DNA of 64,000 bases, taken from positions 1 through 64,000 of the forward strand of contig JAAVLZ010000016.1 of the NCBI GenBank assembly GCA_012034405.1, in the 5' to 3' direction. The stretch comes from Oscillospiraceae bacterium HV4-5-C5C (GTDB lineage: Bacteria; Bacillota; Clostridia; Saccharofermentanales; Fastidiosipilaceae). Numbering within the stretch: the stretch's first letter is position 1; each line of letters starts with the position of its first letter. Below are positions 16,445 to 26,011 of this stretch, in pieces. The position numbers and the translations under genes were made by a program. The notes beneath the pieces are model-generated. The model saw only the letters and a program-made list of their open reading frames with translations, was not told where the DNA came from and did no database searches.

Positions 16445-18082
16445 TTAGCCGTTGCTGATCCAGGAGGTGATATTGTTCTCCTCAACATAGGCGTCGATCT
16501 GTGCCTGCATATCCTCAATGACACGGTCCACACCGGCTGCCTTGCGCTCGGCGATCCACTGATCCAGCGTAGTCTCCCAGTTGTCTCCGGTATAGCCCTG
16601 GTCGATCATGTCCTTGTACTCGCCGTCAATGGCCTGCAGGGAAGCGACAACATCCGCCACGGCGCTGTCGTCCCATGTGAAGTTGACAAACGAGCTGACA
16701 AGGGCGTCTTTCTCTTTTTCTTCCAGCTCTTCATAATACCCCGGCGTGTCGGCCTGCGTCACAAGCGAGTTCTTGCAGGTGCCAATCGTCCATTTCCACA
16801 GGCCGTAGTCGGAATCGGACTGGCCCTGGTTGCCGTACGGGGTCGTGATAGTCCCGTCGCCGTTGTCCGTGTAGTGCTTGCCCTCAATGCCGTAAATCAG
16901 AAGCTGATACAGTTCCGGCTCGGTGTACAGCGCGTTCAGAACCATCATGGCGCGCTCGGGCTCGTCCGCGCAGTACGGGATGGCCGCTGCGGTCGCGTCG
17001 CCGCGGCTCAGATATCCTTTTTCCTCGATCTGGATGAGGGAAATATCCGTGCCCGCCTGCGAGCTGTAAATCTCGGCGGTATCGTCGGTCAGTGCATTGT
17101 GCGTATCCATGACCAGCGTGTTCGGTGTGTACTCACCATTCGTCACAAAGCTCAGAGCGCCCGTTTCAAGCGAAGCGATATCAGAGCGGATGTAGCCTTT
17201 GCTATAGAAGTCGGCCATGTTTTTCGCATAGACGCGGAAATAATCGCTCTGGATGGCGTCAATGACCGTGAACGTATCGTCCATATGCTGGACGCCCACG
17301 TTGTAGGCCTGCAGACTGTTCTCGGATGAGAAACGCTGCGGATACAGCCATGCGCCGAGGACGTTCTGCGCGATGCCGCCGTACAGCTTGCCGTTGTCTT
17401 TCAGCGCGCTGAGATAGATATCGAGCTGGTCGAACACAGCCTGCAGATCATCGGTGGATTCGTAATGGTTCCACCACTTGTCCACAACCGCCTGCGTGTC
17501 TTCGATCCACGTGTCGCCCGCAAGAGCAGCGAGTTCGGTCGGGACCTTGAATGCGCGCACGTTGCTGTACAGGCCCTGCCAGGCAATCAGATAATAGAGC
17601 TTTCCGTCTTCGGAATAGCGGTGCATATCGATCACTTCGTCGCCCAGCGTTTCGCGGATTCCCTGGCCGTACTGGTCGAGCAGATCGTCGAGCGGCATCA
17701 GGTTCTCGTCGTGGATCAGCTCGGTCGAGCCGGTCACCCAGCTGGCGATCCACGTCAGGTCGACCGCTTCGCCGGATGCGAGCATCTGATTGTATTCCTC
17801 CGCGTACTCGGACGTCGGAATCACCGTGATCTCAACGGTGGTATTGGGAACGTATTCCTGCAGCTTCTCGTTAAAGGCTTCCCACACCATGTCGGAATCC
17901 TTCTGCTTGCCGGGGCCGCCCAGCCACATCTGAATCGTAACGGGTTCAAGCTCCGACGATCCGTCCGCCTGAGACCCCGCAGAAGACGTCTGCGTCTCCG
18001 ATCCAGCGGAGCCGCAGCCGCTCAGGCATGCAGACGCCACCATGAGCGCTGCAAGGAATGCGCTTGTCCATCTTTTTTTCAC
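16445..18082 (-). CDS. Sugar ABC transporter substrate-binding lipoprotein (LipO-like)
   Basis: Extracellular solute-binding protein of the carbohydrate ABC transporter, 545 residues. The signal peptide ends in a lipobox L-S-G-C with Cys23 as lipid anchor, followed by a Ser/Gly/Thr-rich spacer. The remainder is a family-1 type bilobal binding protein with V-T-I-Q-M-W-L-G at the start of the fold and a C-terminal region like DUF3502/LipO. The start GTG 18082 is chosen because AGGAGG lies nine bases upstream; ATG 18109 in frame has no such site. It belongs with the two permeases upstream; no ATPase gene is present, as is usual for this type, which shares an MsmK-like ATPase. Ligand unknown. Confidence 0.9.
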   Translation of the reverse strand: MKKRWTSAFLAALMVASACLSGCGSAGSETQTSSAGSQADGSSELEPVTIQMWLGGPGKQKDSDMVWEAFNEKLQEYVPNTTVEITVIPTSEYAEEYNQMLASGEAVDLTWIASWVTGSTELIHDENLMPLDDLLDQYGQGIRETLGDEVIDMHRYSEDGKLYYLIAWQGLYSNVRAFKVPTELAALAGDTWIEDTQAVVDKWWNHYESTDDLQAVFDQLDIYLSALKDNGKLYGGIAQNVLGAWLYPQRFSSENSLQAYNVGVQHMDDTFTVIDAIQSDYFRVYAKNMADFYSKGYIRSDIASLETGALSFVTNGEYTPNTLVMDTHNALTDDTAEIYSSQAGTDISLIQIEEKGYLSRGDATAAAIPYCADEPERAMMVLNALYTEPELYQLLIYGIEGKHYTDNGDGTITTPYGNQGQSDSDYGLWKWTIGTCKNSLVTQADTPGYYEELEEKEKDALVSSFVNFTWDDSAVADVVASLQAIDGEYKDMIDQGYTGDNWETTLDQWIAERKAAGVDRVIEDMQAQIDAYVEENNITSWISNG

Positions 18083-18149
18083 TCTCTTTTTCCTCCTTGT
18101 GTCAGTCATAATCTATCGTTTCCCTGCGCTGCAGGGAACTTTCCATGTG

Positions 18150-19055
18150 TCATCCCTTCACGGCGCCAATGGTGAGGCCCTGTGAAAAATACTTCTGAAA
18201 GAAGGGAAAAATCAGAAGCATCGGTCCCGCCGCAACGACGCACATCGCATAACGGAGCGTCTCGCTGGGAGTGTTATGCGTGTTCAGCGTGATATTGCCA
18301 ATCACGCTCTGCGACAAACTCTTCAGAAACTTTGCTTCGTCCATCATCCTCTGCAGGAGATATTGCAGCGTGTACAAATCCTCATCCCGGATATAGATCA
18401 TGGATGTGGTGTAATCGTTCCACTTGGCCACGAGAATCATGAAACCGACGGATGCAAACACCGGTGTGGACAGCGGCACGACAATGCGGAAGAAAATCGT
18501 CAGTTCGCTGGCGCCGTCAAGGTGTGCCGATTCAAACAGCGATTCCGGCAGGCTTTTGAAGAATGTGCGGAATACCATGGTATACCAGGCGCCGCCCGCC
18601 ATGCCGGGCAGAATGTAGATCCAGAACGTATTGCTGATGCCGTAGTATTTGGAATAGATGATGTACGTCGGGATCATGCCGGCCGAGAACAACATCGTAA
18701 AGAAAATCACGCCGGTGAGAACTTTTCGGAACTGAAAGTTGCTGCGGGAAAGCGCGTAGGCCGCCATGCCCGCGATGACACAGCTGAGCGCCGTACCGAG
18801 GAACGCCTGCGTAATCGTCACGCCATAGGCGCGGATGATGCGTTCCGAATTGCTGAACACGGCCTGATAGGCAGCCGTCGTGAATTCGTGCGGGATCAGG
18901 CTGAGGCCATGCCCGGCATTCAGCCACTCTTCACTCGTGAAGGACGCCGAGATTACAACAACAAGGGGCAGCACGAAGCATGCGGACATCAGAATGAAAA
19001 ACAGGTGCAGAAAAACCGGGAACAGGCTTTTCCTTTCCACTTTGCGCACTTCCAT
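18150..19055 (-). CDS. Carbohydrate ABC transporter permease (LplC/AraQ type)
   Basis: A 301-residue inner-membrane permease with six hydrophobic segments (the first at about residues 14-36). The ATPase-contact loop E-S-L-F-E-S-A-H-L-D-G-A-S is present at about residue 193, and the C-terminus Q-K-Y-F-S-Q-G-L-T-I-G-A-V-K-G is the hallmark of the MalG/AraQ/LplC family. ATG 19055 follows GGGAGG. Pairs with the LplB-type permease encoded immediately upstream. Confidence 0.93.
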   Translation of the reverse strand: MEVRKVERKSLFPVFLHLFFILMSACFVLPLVVVISASFTSEEWLNAGHGLSLIPHEFTTAAYQAVFSNSERIIRAYGVTITQAFLGTALSCVIAGMAAYALSRSNFQFRKVLTGVIFFTMLFSAGMIPTYIIYSKYYGISNTFWIYILPGMAGGAWYTMVFRTFFKSLPESLFESAHLDGASELTIFFRIVVPLSTPVFASVGFMILVAKWNDYTTSMIYIRDEDLYTLQYLLQRMMDEAKFLKSLSQSVIGNITLNTHNTPSETLRYAMCVVAAGPMLLIFPFFQKYFSQGLTIGAVKG

Positions 19056-19071
19056 GATTTTTCCTCCCTGC

Positions 19072-20037
19072 TCAGAACATTGAGTTTTCCGGCGAAATCT
19101 TTCTGACGATCAGATTGGCGCCGACAACGAGAAGCATACCGACTGCGGATTGAATCAGGCCGACCGTGGCGCCCATGGCATACGAACCGTTGGACAGCGC
19201 GCGGTAAACGTATGTGTTCAGGATATCGGTTGTCTCATACAGGATCGAAGTATCGCGGGGAATGATGTAGAACAGATCGAAATTGCCGTTGATCAGGCTA
19301 CCTGCTCCCATGATGGTGAAAATGCAGACCAGCGGGATAAGATGCGGAATGGAGATGTGCAGCATTGCCTGGAACCGGTTTGCTCCATCCAGTTCCGCCG
19401 CCTCATACAGGGATGTGTCGATTCCCATCAGCGACGCGAAATACATCATGGATCCCATGCCGACGCCCTTCCACAAATTGACCAGAGTGAGAATGACCGG
19501 CCATCGTCCCGGCTCCATGTACATGTCGGTCGGCGGCTGGCCGAAGAATGTCAGCACCTGATTGAACAAACCTGTTTTGGGGCTGAGCAGGGCATACACC
19601 ACGTATCCAACAATGACCATCGACATGAAATTCGGGAATGTGATGATGGTCTGATACGTTTTGAGCGCTTTGCGGTTCCGGATTTCAAACAATAAAAGCG
19701 CAATGGTCATATTCACGACAGGCCCTACGATCATGAACCATGCGCCATACAGAATCGTATTGCGCAGGACCCGGCTCATCGACGTCGAGGTCAGAATCCA
19801 CTTGAAATTTTCCAGCCCGCACCATTCGCTTCCGAAGATGCCCTGGCTGAATTTGTAATCTTTGAACGGAATGACAAGAGCCGCGCCCATCGACACGTAA
19901 TTGAATACGATGTAGCCGATCAGCGCCGGAAGGCAAAGAAGCAGCAATTCCCAGTTTGACTTGTTCTTCCAGATGCTCTTTTTCTTTGCAAGGGCAGACG
20001 GCTGTGCCTGGCCGGCCGCTGTTTTCGCTCGCATCAT
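19072..20037 (-). CDS. Carbohydrate ABC transporter permease (LplB type)
   Basis: A permease of about 321 residues with six transmembrane segments and the ATPase-contact motif E-A-A-E-L-D-G-A-N. N-Y-V-S-M-G-A-A-L-V-I-P-F-K-D-Y at the end of the first segment and the C-terminal S-P-E-N-S-M-F are typical of LplB/YteP proteins. The start is ATG 20037 or the next codon, ATG 20034, both served by AAAAGGAG; an upstream in-frame ATG at 20064 precedes that site. First gene of the glycan operon, directly behind a good promoter. Confidence 0.92.
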   Translation of the reverse strand: MMRAKTAAGQAQPSALAKKKSIWKNKSNWELLLLCLPALIGYIVFNYVSMGAALVIPFKDYKFSQGIFGSEWCGLENFKWILTSTSMSRVLRNTILYGAWFMIVGPVVNMTIALLLFEIRNRKALKTYQTIITFPNFMSMVIVGYVVYALLSPKTGLFNQVLTFFGQPPTDMYMEPGRWPVILTLVNLWKGVGMGSMMYFASLMGIDTSLYEAAELDGANRFQAMLHISIPHLIPLVCIFTIMGAGSLINGNFDLFYIIPRDTSILYETTDILNTYVYRALSNGSYAMGATVGLIQSAVGMLLVVGANLIVRKISPENSMF

Positions 20038-20099
20038 CTTCACTCCTTTTCCGTCACAATTCATAAAATCCGATTTATTCTTCGTTTGTTTCTGTATTT

Positions 20100-20128
20100 A
20101 TTGTACTGTCCGTGCCGCATCCCCTCAA
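20100..20128 (-). promoter_or_regulatory. Promoter of the glycan transport and degradation operon
   Basis: On the minus strand TTGAGG (20123-20128) and TACAAT (20100-20105) stand exactly 17 bases apart, about 60 bases ahead of the first permease gene. The spacing and position support a sigma-A promoter, likely activated by the adjacent YesN-type response regulator. Confidence 0.6.
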
Positions 20129-20181
20129 CCGAATAAGAGGACAATGCCGGAGACAAAGAGGACACCTTTCACGCCGCGCAC

Positions 20182-20222
20182 AAAAAGGCCGCCCGGCGCT
20201 CACGCGGGAAGCGCCGGGTGGC
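20182..20222 (-). terminator. Terminator after the histidine kinase gene
   Basis: A 13-pair GC-rich stem (20188-20200 with 20210-20222, one G-U pair) followed on the minus strand by a short T run (plus A 20182-20186). It separates the two-component genes from the transporter operon, which therefore needs its own promoter. Confidence 0.8.
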
Positions 20223-20237
20223 TTTGCGTCATGATGT

Positions 20238-22043
20238 CTACAGGGAGCGGAATCGGACGGCAACATGCAGGCCGCCTTCTTCGGCACGGCTCAGCGAAAG
20301 GCCGTACTCCTCCCCAAAAATCAGTTTCAGCCGCTGGTTCACATTGCGCAGGCCGATGTGGCTGCCGCCGCTGACGGACGACTCTCTCAGGCGCTCCGTC
20401 AGCTCTTCGAGCTTTTCGGGTGCAAGGCCTTCTCCGTTGTCTGTGACGTACAAATAATTGTCACTGCCTCTGCGCTCACCGCGCAGCCAAATCTCGCCGC
20501 CGCTGCGCTTATGTGTCAGCCCGTGCTGAATCGCGTTTTCGATCAGAGGCTGAAGCGTCAGCTTGACGATGCGCTCGCCTCCCATCTCCGGCGGAATCTC
20601 CTGATGCAGCGTGACGCGGCCGTGAAAGCGGAAATCCACCAGTTTAACATACAAATTCACGTGTTCCAGTTCCTCGTGCAGCGGCACAAGATAGTTCTCG
20701 TTCGACAGGCTGATACGGATCAGTTTTCCGAGCGTACAGATCATTTCCGTGACCTTGTTGTCTCCATCGAGCAGAAGCGCCGCGACGTTGGCAATGGACT
20801 CCAGTGTATTGAACAGGAAATGCGGATTGATCTGCGCCTGAAGCGCGCAGATCTGCGCGTTGTGCAGGCTGACAATTCGCTCCTGAATCTGTGCGTTCAG
20901 ATCGTCGTTTTCCTTTTTGGCCGACAGAATGCTGCGCTGGATGGCCTCGATTTCATCGACATGCTCCTTTTTGTCCCAGTCTGTCAGCATCGATACTTCC
21001 GACAGCACGCGAAGCGTCTGCTTCACGGGACGGTACACCCACACAGACAGAAGAAACGCGATCACAAGGCAAATCACAACTGTCAGCGCTGAAATCTGGA
21101 GCATGCGCAGATTCGTCTCACGACTGAGCGCTTCAAACTCACTCATTGTCGACACATAAAAATATCGCAGCCCGTCCTCCTCCGATTCAAAAGCCGAAAC
21201 GACATACCGTTCTCCCCACAGCGTAAGGACCTCGGACGTACTGCCCTCCCATGGATCGAGCCCGCGCAGCTCGAACGCTTCCTCAGGTTCCTGCAGAAGC
21301 CGATATTCATCGCTGTACACCAGCGTCTGCATATCGCGGTCGAAGATAAACAGCCGCGGTGAATAGTCCGTGTTCCGGTATTTTCCGCGGCCGATGTAAT
21401 CACCAATCTTTTCCACGTCGAGATTGACCGCCACCAGGCCCACTTCGCCTCCGCGCCCGTCGTCGACAGGATACAATACGGTGAGAAGATAGGGGTACCA
21501 TCCCCTTTTGATCCGCGACAGAAGAATGTTGCGCTTTGGCATGTCCGACGAAAACAGAGAAAAAATATCCTTTTCCTCGAAGCTTTCAAACGGAGTGGAG
21601 CCGAGATTCGTCACGACCATATCCGTATTTGCAAAATAGATGTAGATAGAGTCAATGTACGAGTTTGCGCTGCAGCTCACTGCAAGCATGTCCGTAAGGC
21701 TGTCACGGCGCGAGACAGAATCCGGTGTATGGGCGGACTGTACGGCGAGATACCGGATATCCTCGTTTGCAGACAGACTGTACGAAAGATTTTTTGAGGA
21801 TTTGAGAATGGAATAGACGCTGCTGTACCCCTGCGCCAGCGACGCCTCGTTGCGCTTGATGATCTCTTCATAGACCTGCTCCTTCTGCTGACGGCTGAAC
21901 CACATCTCAACGACTGTAATGGGCAGAACGAGGCAAAGAAACAAGAGCAGAAAATATTTGAGCAGGATGCTGCTGAAGCGATAGTCCTTCAAGTAAGTCC
22001 AGATGTTGCGAATGGCCGGCCTTCGCACCGCTTTTCGTCTCAC
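20238..22043 (-). CDS. YesM-type sensor histidine kinase
   Basis: A 601-residue membrane sensor kinase. Transmembrane helices lie at about 28-46 and 317-336 and enclose an extracytoplasmic dCache-like sensor. The cytoplasmic part has a HAMP-like linker, the His_kinase phosphoacceptor box Q-A-Q-I-N-P-H-F-L-F-N with His408, and an ATP-binding domain with L-Q-P-L-I-E-N-A-I-Q-H-G and D-N-G-E-G. GTG 22043 overlaps the response-regulator stop (GTGA), so the two are co-translated. The pair most likely senses an extracellular oligosaccharide and switches on the adjacent transporter operon. Confidence 0.93.
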   Translation of the reverse strand: MRRKAVRRPAIRNIWTYLKDYRFSSILLKYFLLLFLCLVLPITVVEMWFSRQQKEQVYEEIIKRNEASLAQGYSSVYSILKSSKNLSYSLSANEDIRYLAVQSAHTPDSVSRRDSLTDMLAVSCSANSYIDSIYIYFANTDMVVTNLGSTPFESFEEKDIFSLFSSDMPKRNILLSRIKRGWYPYLLTVLYPVDDGRGGEVGLVAVNLDVEKIGDYIGRGKYRNTDYSPRLFIFDRDMQTLVYSDEYRLLQEPEEAFELRGLDPWEGSTSEVLTLWGERYVVSAFESEEDGLRYFYVSTMSEFEALSRETNLRMLQISALTVVICLVIAFLLSVWVYRPVKQTLRVLSEVSMLTDWDKKEHVDEIEAIQRSILSAKKENDDLNAQIQERIVSLHNAQICALQAQINPHFLFNTLESIANVAALLLDGDNKVTEMICTLGKLIRISLSNENYLVPLHEELEHVNLYVKLVDFRFHGRVTLHQEIPPEMGGERIVKLTLQPLIENAIQHGLTHKRSGGEIWLRGERRGSDNYLYVTDNGEGLAPEKLEELTERLRESSVSGGSHIGLRNVNQRLKLIFGEEYGLSLSRAEEGGLHVAVRFRSL

Positions 22044-23119
22044 TTTTCCTCTCCCTGCTTTCTGCGTTCATATTCGCGCGGCGTACATCCGACATGTCTT
22101 TTGAACAGTTTCTGAAAATATTTGTCATCCCGATACCCTACCGCTGCCGAGACGTCCGTTGCTTTCGCTTGTCCAGCATCCATCAGGCGCTGTGCGCCTT
22201 CCACGCGGACGCGCATCAGGTAATCTGTAAACGTCTCTCCCATCTCGCTCCGGAAGCGCCGGATGAAATGCCGCGGACTCAGATGAACAAACTCTGCCAC
22301 GTCCCGGTATGTAAATTCATCCCCCAGATGATTGTTGATATAATTGCATGCCTTGGCGATGCTGTCATCCGCCGCGCGGCGTTCCGGTTTGACATAATTA
22401 CCTGACACGAGATCGTCATTCAAACCGCTCAGAAGTTCTAGCAACTGGCGGTGAGCAACGTCCGGATCACTGAGATCCAGTGACCGGAGCTGAGTGCTGA
22501 AACGCTCCGCAAGCTGCGGTGCGCGAAGTACCAACTTGCTCTGCAGCTGTTCAAGGAGTCTCTTTACGAGGACTTCGCGAACTTCTGCGGGTGCATTCAG
22601 CATCACAGGCTTGAGGCGCGCATACGCCATCCATGTTTCCTCGCCTTCTCCCAAAACGGAACCCGTGACGACCCGCGTCAGCGAAAGGATCTGCTCGTAC
22701 TCCCCCTCGCCGAAGCTGCGCAGCAATTGTTCTTCATGCGTGACTTCATCGAGCTCCCGGCGGATGTTTTCGAATACGCGCCGGATGGCATCGCTGTCCA
22801 CCGGTTTCAGAAGATATTCATACACCTGACAGCGGATTGCTTCCCGCGCATACTCAAATTCGCGGTAGCCCGACAGCAGTACAATCTTCATCCAGGGGTA
22901 ACGGTCGCGGATCTGCGCCGCTGCGGTGAGACCGGAGACCTGATACATACAGATATCCGTCAGCAGGACATCCGCGCGATGATCCTCCAAATATTTGAGC
23001 ACATCGCTCCCGTCTTCAAGAAGAGCGTCCACTTCAAAACCGATTTGCTTCCAGTCATTGCGATAGAGCAATCCCGTACGAATCAGCGGCTCATCATCCG
23101 CGATAATAATATGATACAT
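22040..23119 (-). CDS. YesN-type response regulator with AraC DNA-binding domain
   Basis: A 359-residue response regulator. The receiver domain (1-125) shows A-D-D-E-P at its acidic pocket, the phosphoacceptor Asp55 in L-L-T-D-I-C and Lys in L-L-K-P-V-D. After a linker, the last 100 residues form an AraC-type two-helix-turn-helix domain (F-T-Y-R-D-V-A-E-F-V-H-L-S to P-R-E-Y-E-R-R). Partner of the overlapping YesM-type kinase. Upstream on the minus strand there is a TATAAT -10 element (23188-23193) without a recognisable -35. Confidence 0.93.
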   Translation of the reverse strand: MYHIIIADDEPLIRTGLLYRNDWKQIGFEVDALLEDGSDVLKYLEDHRADVLLTDICMYQVSGLTAAAQIRDRYPWMKIVLLSGYREFEYAREAIRCQVYEYLLKPVDSDAIRRVFENIRRELDEVTHEEQLLRSFGEGEYEQILSLTRVVTGSVLGEGEETWMAYARLKPVMLNAPAEVREVLVKRLLEQLQSKLVLRAPQLAERFSTQLRSLDLSDPDVAHRQLLELLSGLNDDLVSGNYVKPERRAADDSIAKACNYINNHLGDEFTYRDVAEFVHLSPRHFIRRFRSEMGETFTDYLMRVRVEGAQRLMDAGQAKATDVSAAVGYRDDKYFQKLFKRHVGCTPREYERRKQGEEK

Positions 23120-23289
23120 TCTTTCTGCTCTTTTTCTAGATTCTCCGCCATTTCTCCGGAATTTGTCATAACGGTAGATTTTTTCTTATTATAACGTCTC
23201 TCCGCGTTCCAGCAGGGGGAATCAGAGGACAAGAATGGAGAACAAGAAGACTTTTCATCTTTGCACATGGCATTATGCTAATCTAATGT

Positions 23290-23985
23290 CTACTGAATAA
23301 ATACCAATTTTTGCTGCGGCAATAAAAAGTGCAAAATCCGCCCAAACAGGCGCGAAAGGGTATGCTGGATTTTACGCAGATTCAACACTACAATCGACAT
23401 GGCAAGCGTAAAACCTACGGTCTCCGCCAGTTTCGTTTTCACTTTTCCAAGGTTGCATTTGCGTTTTGCAAAGCTGAATTGTCGTTCAACCTCTATCCGT
23501 TCATTCTGGTCGAAATGGGTCTGCCGCCTGTCGCGCTGCTCGTCCCTTCTCGGTCTTCCCAATGCCGGACCGCTGAGCCGGATTCCGTGCAGTTTGCAGT
23601 AGCTGAGGTTTTCGCGGTTTCGGTAAATCTTGTCCGCCAGCACGCGCTCCGGATAATGTCCCTCACGGGCTCTGTAACGCTCTATGGTTTCAACCAGCTT
23701 TGTGGCTTCGTTGTAGGCATCAAATGACCAGTACTCCAACCTTGCCCATCCATTGGATACACTGATATCTAGTTTTGCCCCGAACTCCACCGGCTTTCCG
23801 GCTTTTCCGCGTACGATTGGTCGGATGAACGGCTGACTTACACTGACAATCCTGTCAGGAACGGAATGTGTATGGTTGTCATACATGGCGGAGAAAACGA
23901 GTTTGATACAAAATGCACCCGGTAGCTTTGTTCCCGTTTGTTCCGTTTGCTTTGTGAACACCCCTGAAAATATGAACCTTGCCAT
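23290..23985 (-). pseudogene. IS5-family transposase remnant, N-terminus lost
   Basis: From about 23889 down to 23290 the frame encodes the C-terminal two thirds of an IS5-type transposase: R-P-I-V-R-G-K-A-G-K-P-V-E-F-G-A, then the second catalytic Asp in V-L-A-D-K-I-Y-R-N, a G-R-P segment and the Glu region R-I-E-V-E-R-Q-F-S-F-A-K-R-K. The first catalytic Asp and everything before it are absent; the first 30 or so residues of the open frame do not look like transposase. No terminal repeats were found. It sits at the step from the GC-rich locus to the AT-richer block. Confidence 0.8.
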
Positions 23986-24100
23986 TAAGAGTTTCTGGTT
24001 TTTTAATCCCTTCTCCAGTCTATTATTACATCAAGAATCAGTTTTAAACTAAGGCCGGTTTCGGTAAGAGATTAGTTATCGCTGCGGAAATAAATGATAA

Positions 24101-24151
24101 TTAAAAATCAGCACCCTTCATTAAAGCTAACTTTCTGAAGGGTGCTGATTT
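24101..24151 (-). terminator. Terminator of the stress-defence cluster
   Basis: A 16-base stem (24105-24120 with 24136-24151, nearly perfect) is followed on the minus strand by TTTTTAATTA. It lies just after the ferredoxin stop and closes the whole colinear gene series that starts near 30.5 kb. Confidence 0.88.
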
Positions 24152-24155
24152 ATGC

Positions 24156-24344
24156 TTATTCTATCATAATAACAGAGACGGGACAGTTATCACGCGCTTC
24201 TGCTGCCGCGTCTTCCGCAGATTCTGGAACAGGGCCCGCGCAAACCTCCGCGCGCCCGTCATCAGCCATCCGAAACACCTCCGGACAGGTTGATGCGCAT
24301 AGTCCACAGGAAATACAGCCTTCTCTGTCGATCGTCGCTTTCAT
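24156..24344 (-). CDS. Ferredoxin, single 4Fe-4S
   Basis: A 62-residue ferredoxin with C-I-S-C-G-L-C at residues 10-16, three of the cluster ligands, and C-P-V-S near the C-terminus as the fourth; an extra Cys lies in S-T-C-P-E-V-F. The acidic body is typical of small clostridial single-cluster ferredoxins, cytoplasmic electron carriers. ATG 24344 is preceded by AAAGGA. It follows the hydroxylamine-reductase gene by 20 bases and is a likely electron donor to it. Confidence 0.92.
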   Translation of the reverse strand: MKATIDREGCISCGLCASTCPEVFRMADDGRAEVCAGPVPESAEDAAAEARDNCPVSVIMIE

Positions 24345-24364
24345 ATGCTGAATTCCTTTGTTAA

Positions 24365-25996
24365 TCAGGCGTTCATGAACAGCTGGATGTCGTCATCAAC
24401 TGTTCCAATACCCGCGATACCAAATTTTTCAACCAATACCTTGGCCACATTGGGTGACAGGAAGCCTGGCAGTGTGGGGCCGAGGTGGATGTTCTTCACG
24501 CCCAGATACAGCAGCGCCAAAAGAACAATGACGGCCTTCTGCTCATACCAGGCGATATTGAACACGATCGGTAGCTTATTAATATCATCAAGACCGAATA
24601 CTTCTTTCAGCTTAAGCGCGATGACGGCAAGAGAATAGGAATCGTTACACTGTCCGGCATCGAGAACTCTTGGAATCCCGCCGATATCGCCAAGCTTCAG
24701 CTTGTTGTAACGGTATTTCGCGCAGCCTGCGGTGAGAATAACTGTGTCCTTGGGAAGCTTTTCGGCAAACTCGGTGTAATACGCTCTCGACTTCATCCTA
24801 CCGTCGCATCCGGCCATAACGAAGAACTTTTTGATCGCTCCGGATTTTACAGCATCGACAACCTTGTCGGCCAAAGCTAGAACCTGGTTGTGAGCAAACC
24901 CCCCGACAATAGAACCAGTCTCAATTTCGTCGGGAGCGGGAAGAGTTTTAGCCAGAGCGATAATTTCCGAAAAGTCCTTTTTGCCGTTTTCATCAGCTTC
25001 AATACGCTTGCAGCCCGGATATCCAGTAGATCCTGTAGTGAAGATCCTGCTTCTAATTTCTTCGCTTCTCGGTGGAACAATGCAGTTGGTAGTAAACAAG
25101 ATGGGGCCGTGGAATGGTCCAAACTCGTCTACTTGCTTCCACCATGCGTTGCCATAGTTGCCGGCAAAATTATCATACTTCTTAAATGCTGGATAATAGT
25201 GGGCAGGCAGCATTTCACTGTGCGTATACACATCTACGCCGGTACCCTTGGTCTGTTCCAGTAATTGTTCGAGGTCGGTCAGATCATGGCCGGATATCAA
25301 AATCGCGGGATTTTTCCTGACGCCGATGTTGACTTCAGTGATTTCGGGATTGCCGTACCGAGACGTGTTTGCCTCATCCAGTAACGCCATTGCCTTTACG
25401 CCGTATTCGCCGGTTTTCAGCGTTAGCGCAACAAGGTCGTCGGCGGTTAGGGAGTCGTCCAATGTTGCTGCAAGAGCCTCATATATAAAGGCACTGATCT
25501 CCACATTTTCCTTGCCGATGTTCTTGGCATGTTCCGTATAGGCAGCCATACCCTTGAGACCATATGTGATCATCTCACGAAGGGAGCGCACATCTTCATT
25601 TTCTGTTGCCAGCACCCCTACAGAAGCGGTCTTTTCCAGCATTGAAGCCCTCGAATCCACAGTAAAGGTTGCAGCATCGTGTAATTTTTCAACGATAGCA
25701 GTTTTTCTAATGCCGTCTCGAATTGCAATCATTTTCAAAATTTGTTTTTCAATTGACCCATCGTCAAAATTAGCGTTGGTGATTGTCATGAAAAGACTGT
25801 TAAGCATTTCGTAGTTCGTTTTGCCAAGATTTTTTATATCCAGTTTTCCCTTGACAACAATTTCTGAAATACCTTTCAATGTATAAATCAAAAGATCCTG
25901 AAGCTTTGCAACCTCTTCGGTTTTTCCGCATACACCGCGTACCGTACAACCTTTTCCTCCTGCGGTTTCCTGACATTGATAACAAAACATACTCAT
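24365..25996 (-). CDS. hcp: Hydroxylamine reductase (hybrid-cluster protein)
   Basis: Hybrid-cluster protein of 543 residues; Hcp reduces hydroxylamine to ammonia in vitro and acts as an NO reductase or S-nitrosylating enzyme in other bacteria. The N-terminal cubane ligands C-Y-Q-C with Cys8 and Cys5 spacing (C-x2-C-x8-C-x5-C) are clear. Later hybrid-cluster ligands include S-G-H-D-L, H-S-E-M-L-P, T-N-C-I-V-P, G-Y-P-G-C, A-G-C-D-G-R and [12 protein letters not shown] 25996 is preferred over an in-frame GTG at 26008 because AAGGTGG lies eight bases upstream. It belongs to the rubredoxin/hemerythrin cluster, consistent with nitrosative or oxygen stress defence. Confidence 0.95.
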   Translation of the reverse strand: MSMFCYQCQETAGGKGCTVRGVCGKTEEVAKLQDLLIYTLKGISEIVVKGKLDIKNLGKTNYEMLNSLFMTITNANFDDGSIEKQILKMIAIRDGIRKTAIVEKLHDAATFTVDSRASMLEKTASVGVLATENEDVRSLREMITYGLKGMAAYTEHAKNIGKENVEISAFIYEALAATLDDSLTADDLVALTLKTGEYGVKAMALLDEANTSRYGNPEITEVNIGVRKNPAILISGHDLTDLEQLLEQTKGTGVDVYTHSEMLPAHYYPAFKKYDNFAGNYGNAWWKQVDEFGPFHGPILFTTNCIVPPRSEEIRSRIFTTGSTGYPGCKRIEADENGKKDFSEIIALAKTLPAPDEIETGSIVGGFAHNQVLALADKVVDAVKSGAIKKFFVMAGCDGRMKSRAYYTEFAEKLPKDTVILTAGCAKYRYNKLKLGDIGGIPRVLDAGQCNDSYSLAVIALKLKEVFGLDDINKLPIVFNIAWYEQKAVIVLLALLYLGVKNIHLGPTLPGFLSPNVAKVLVEKFGIAGIGTVDDDIQLFMNA

Positions 25997-26011
25997 ATAG
26001 TTTTCCACCTT

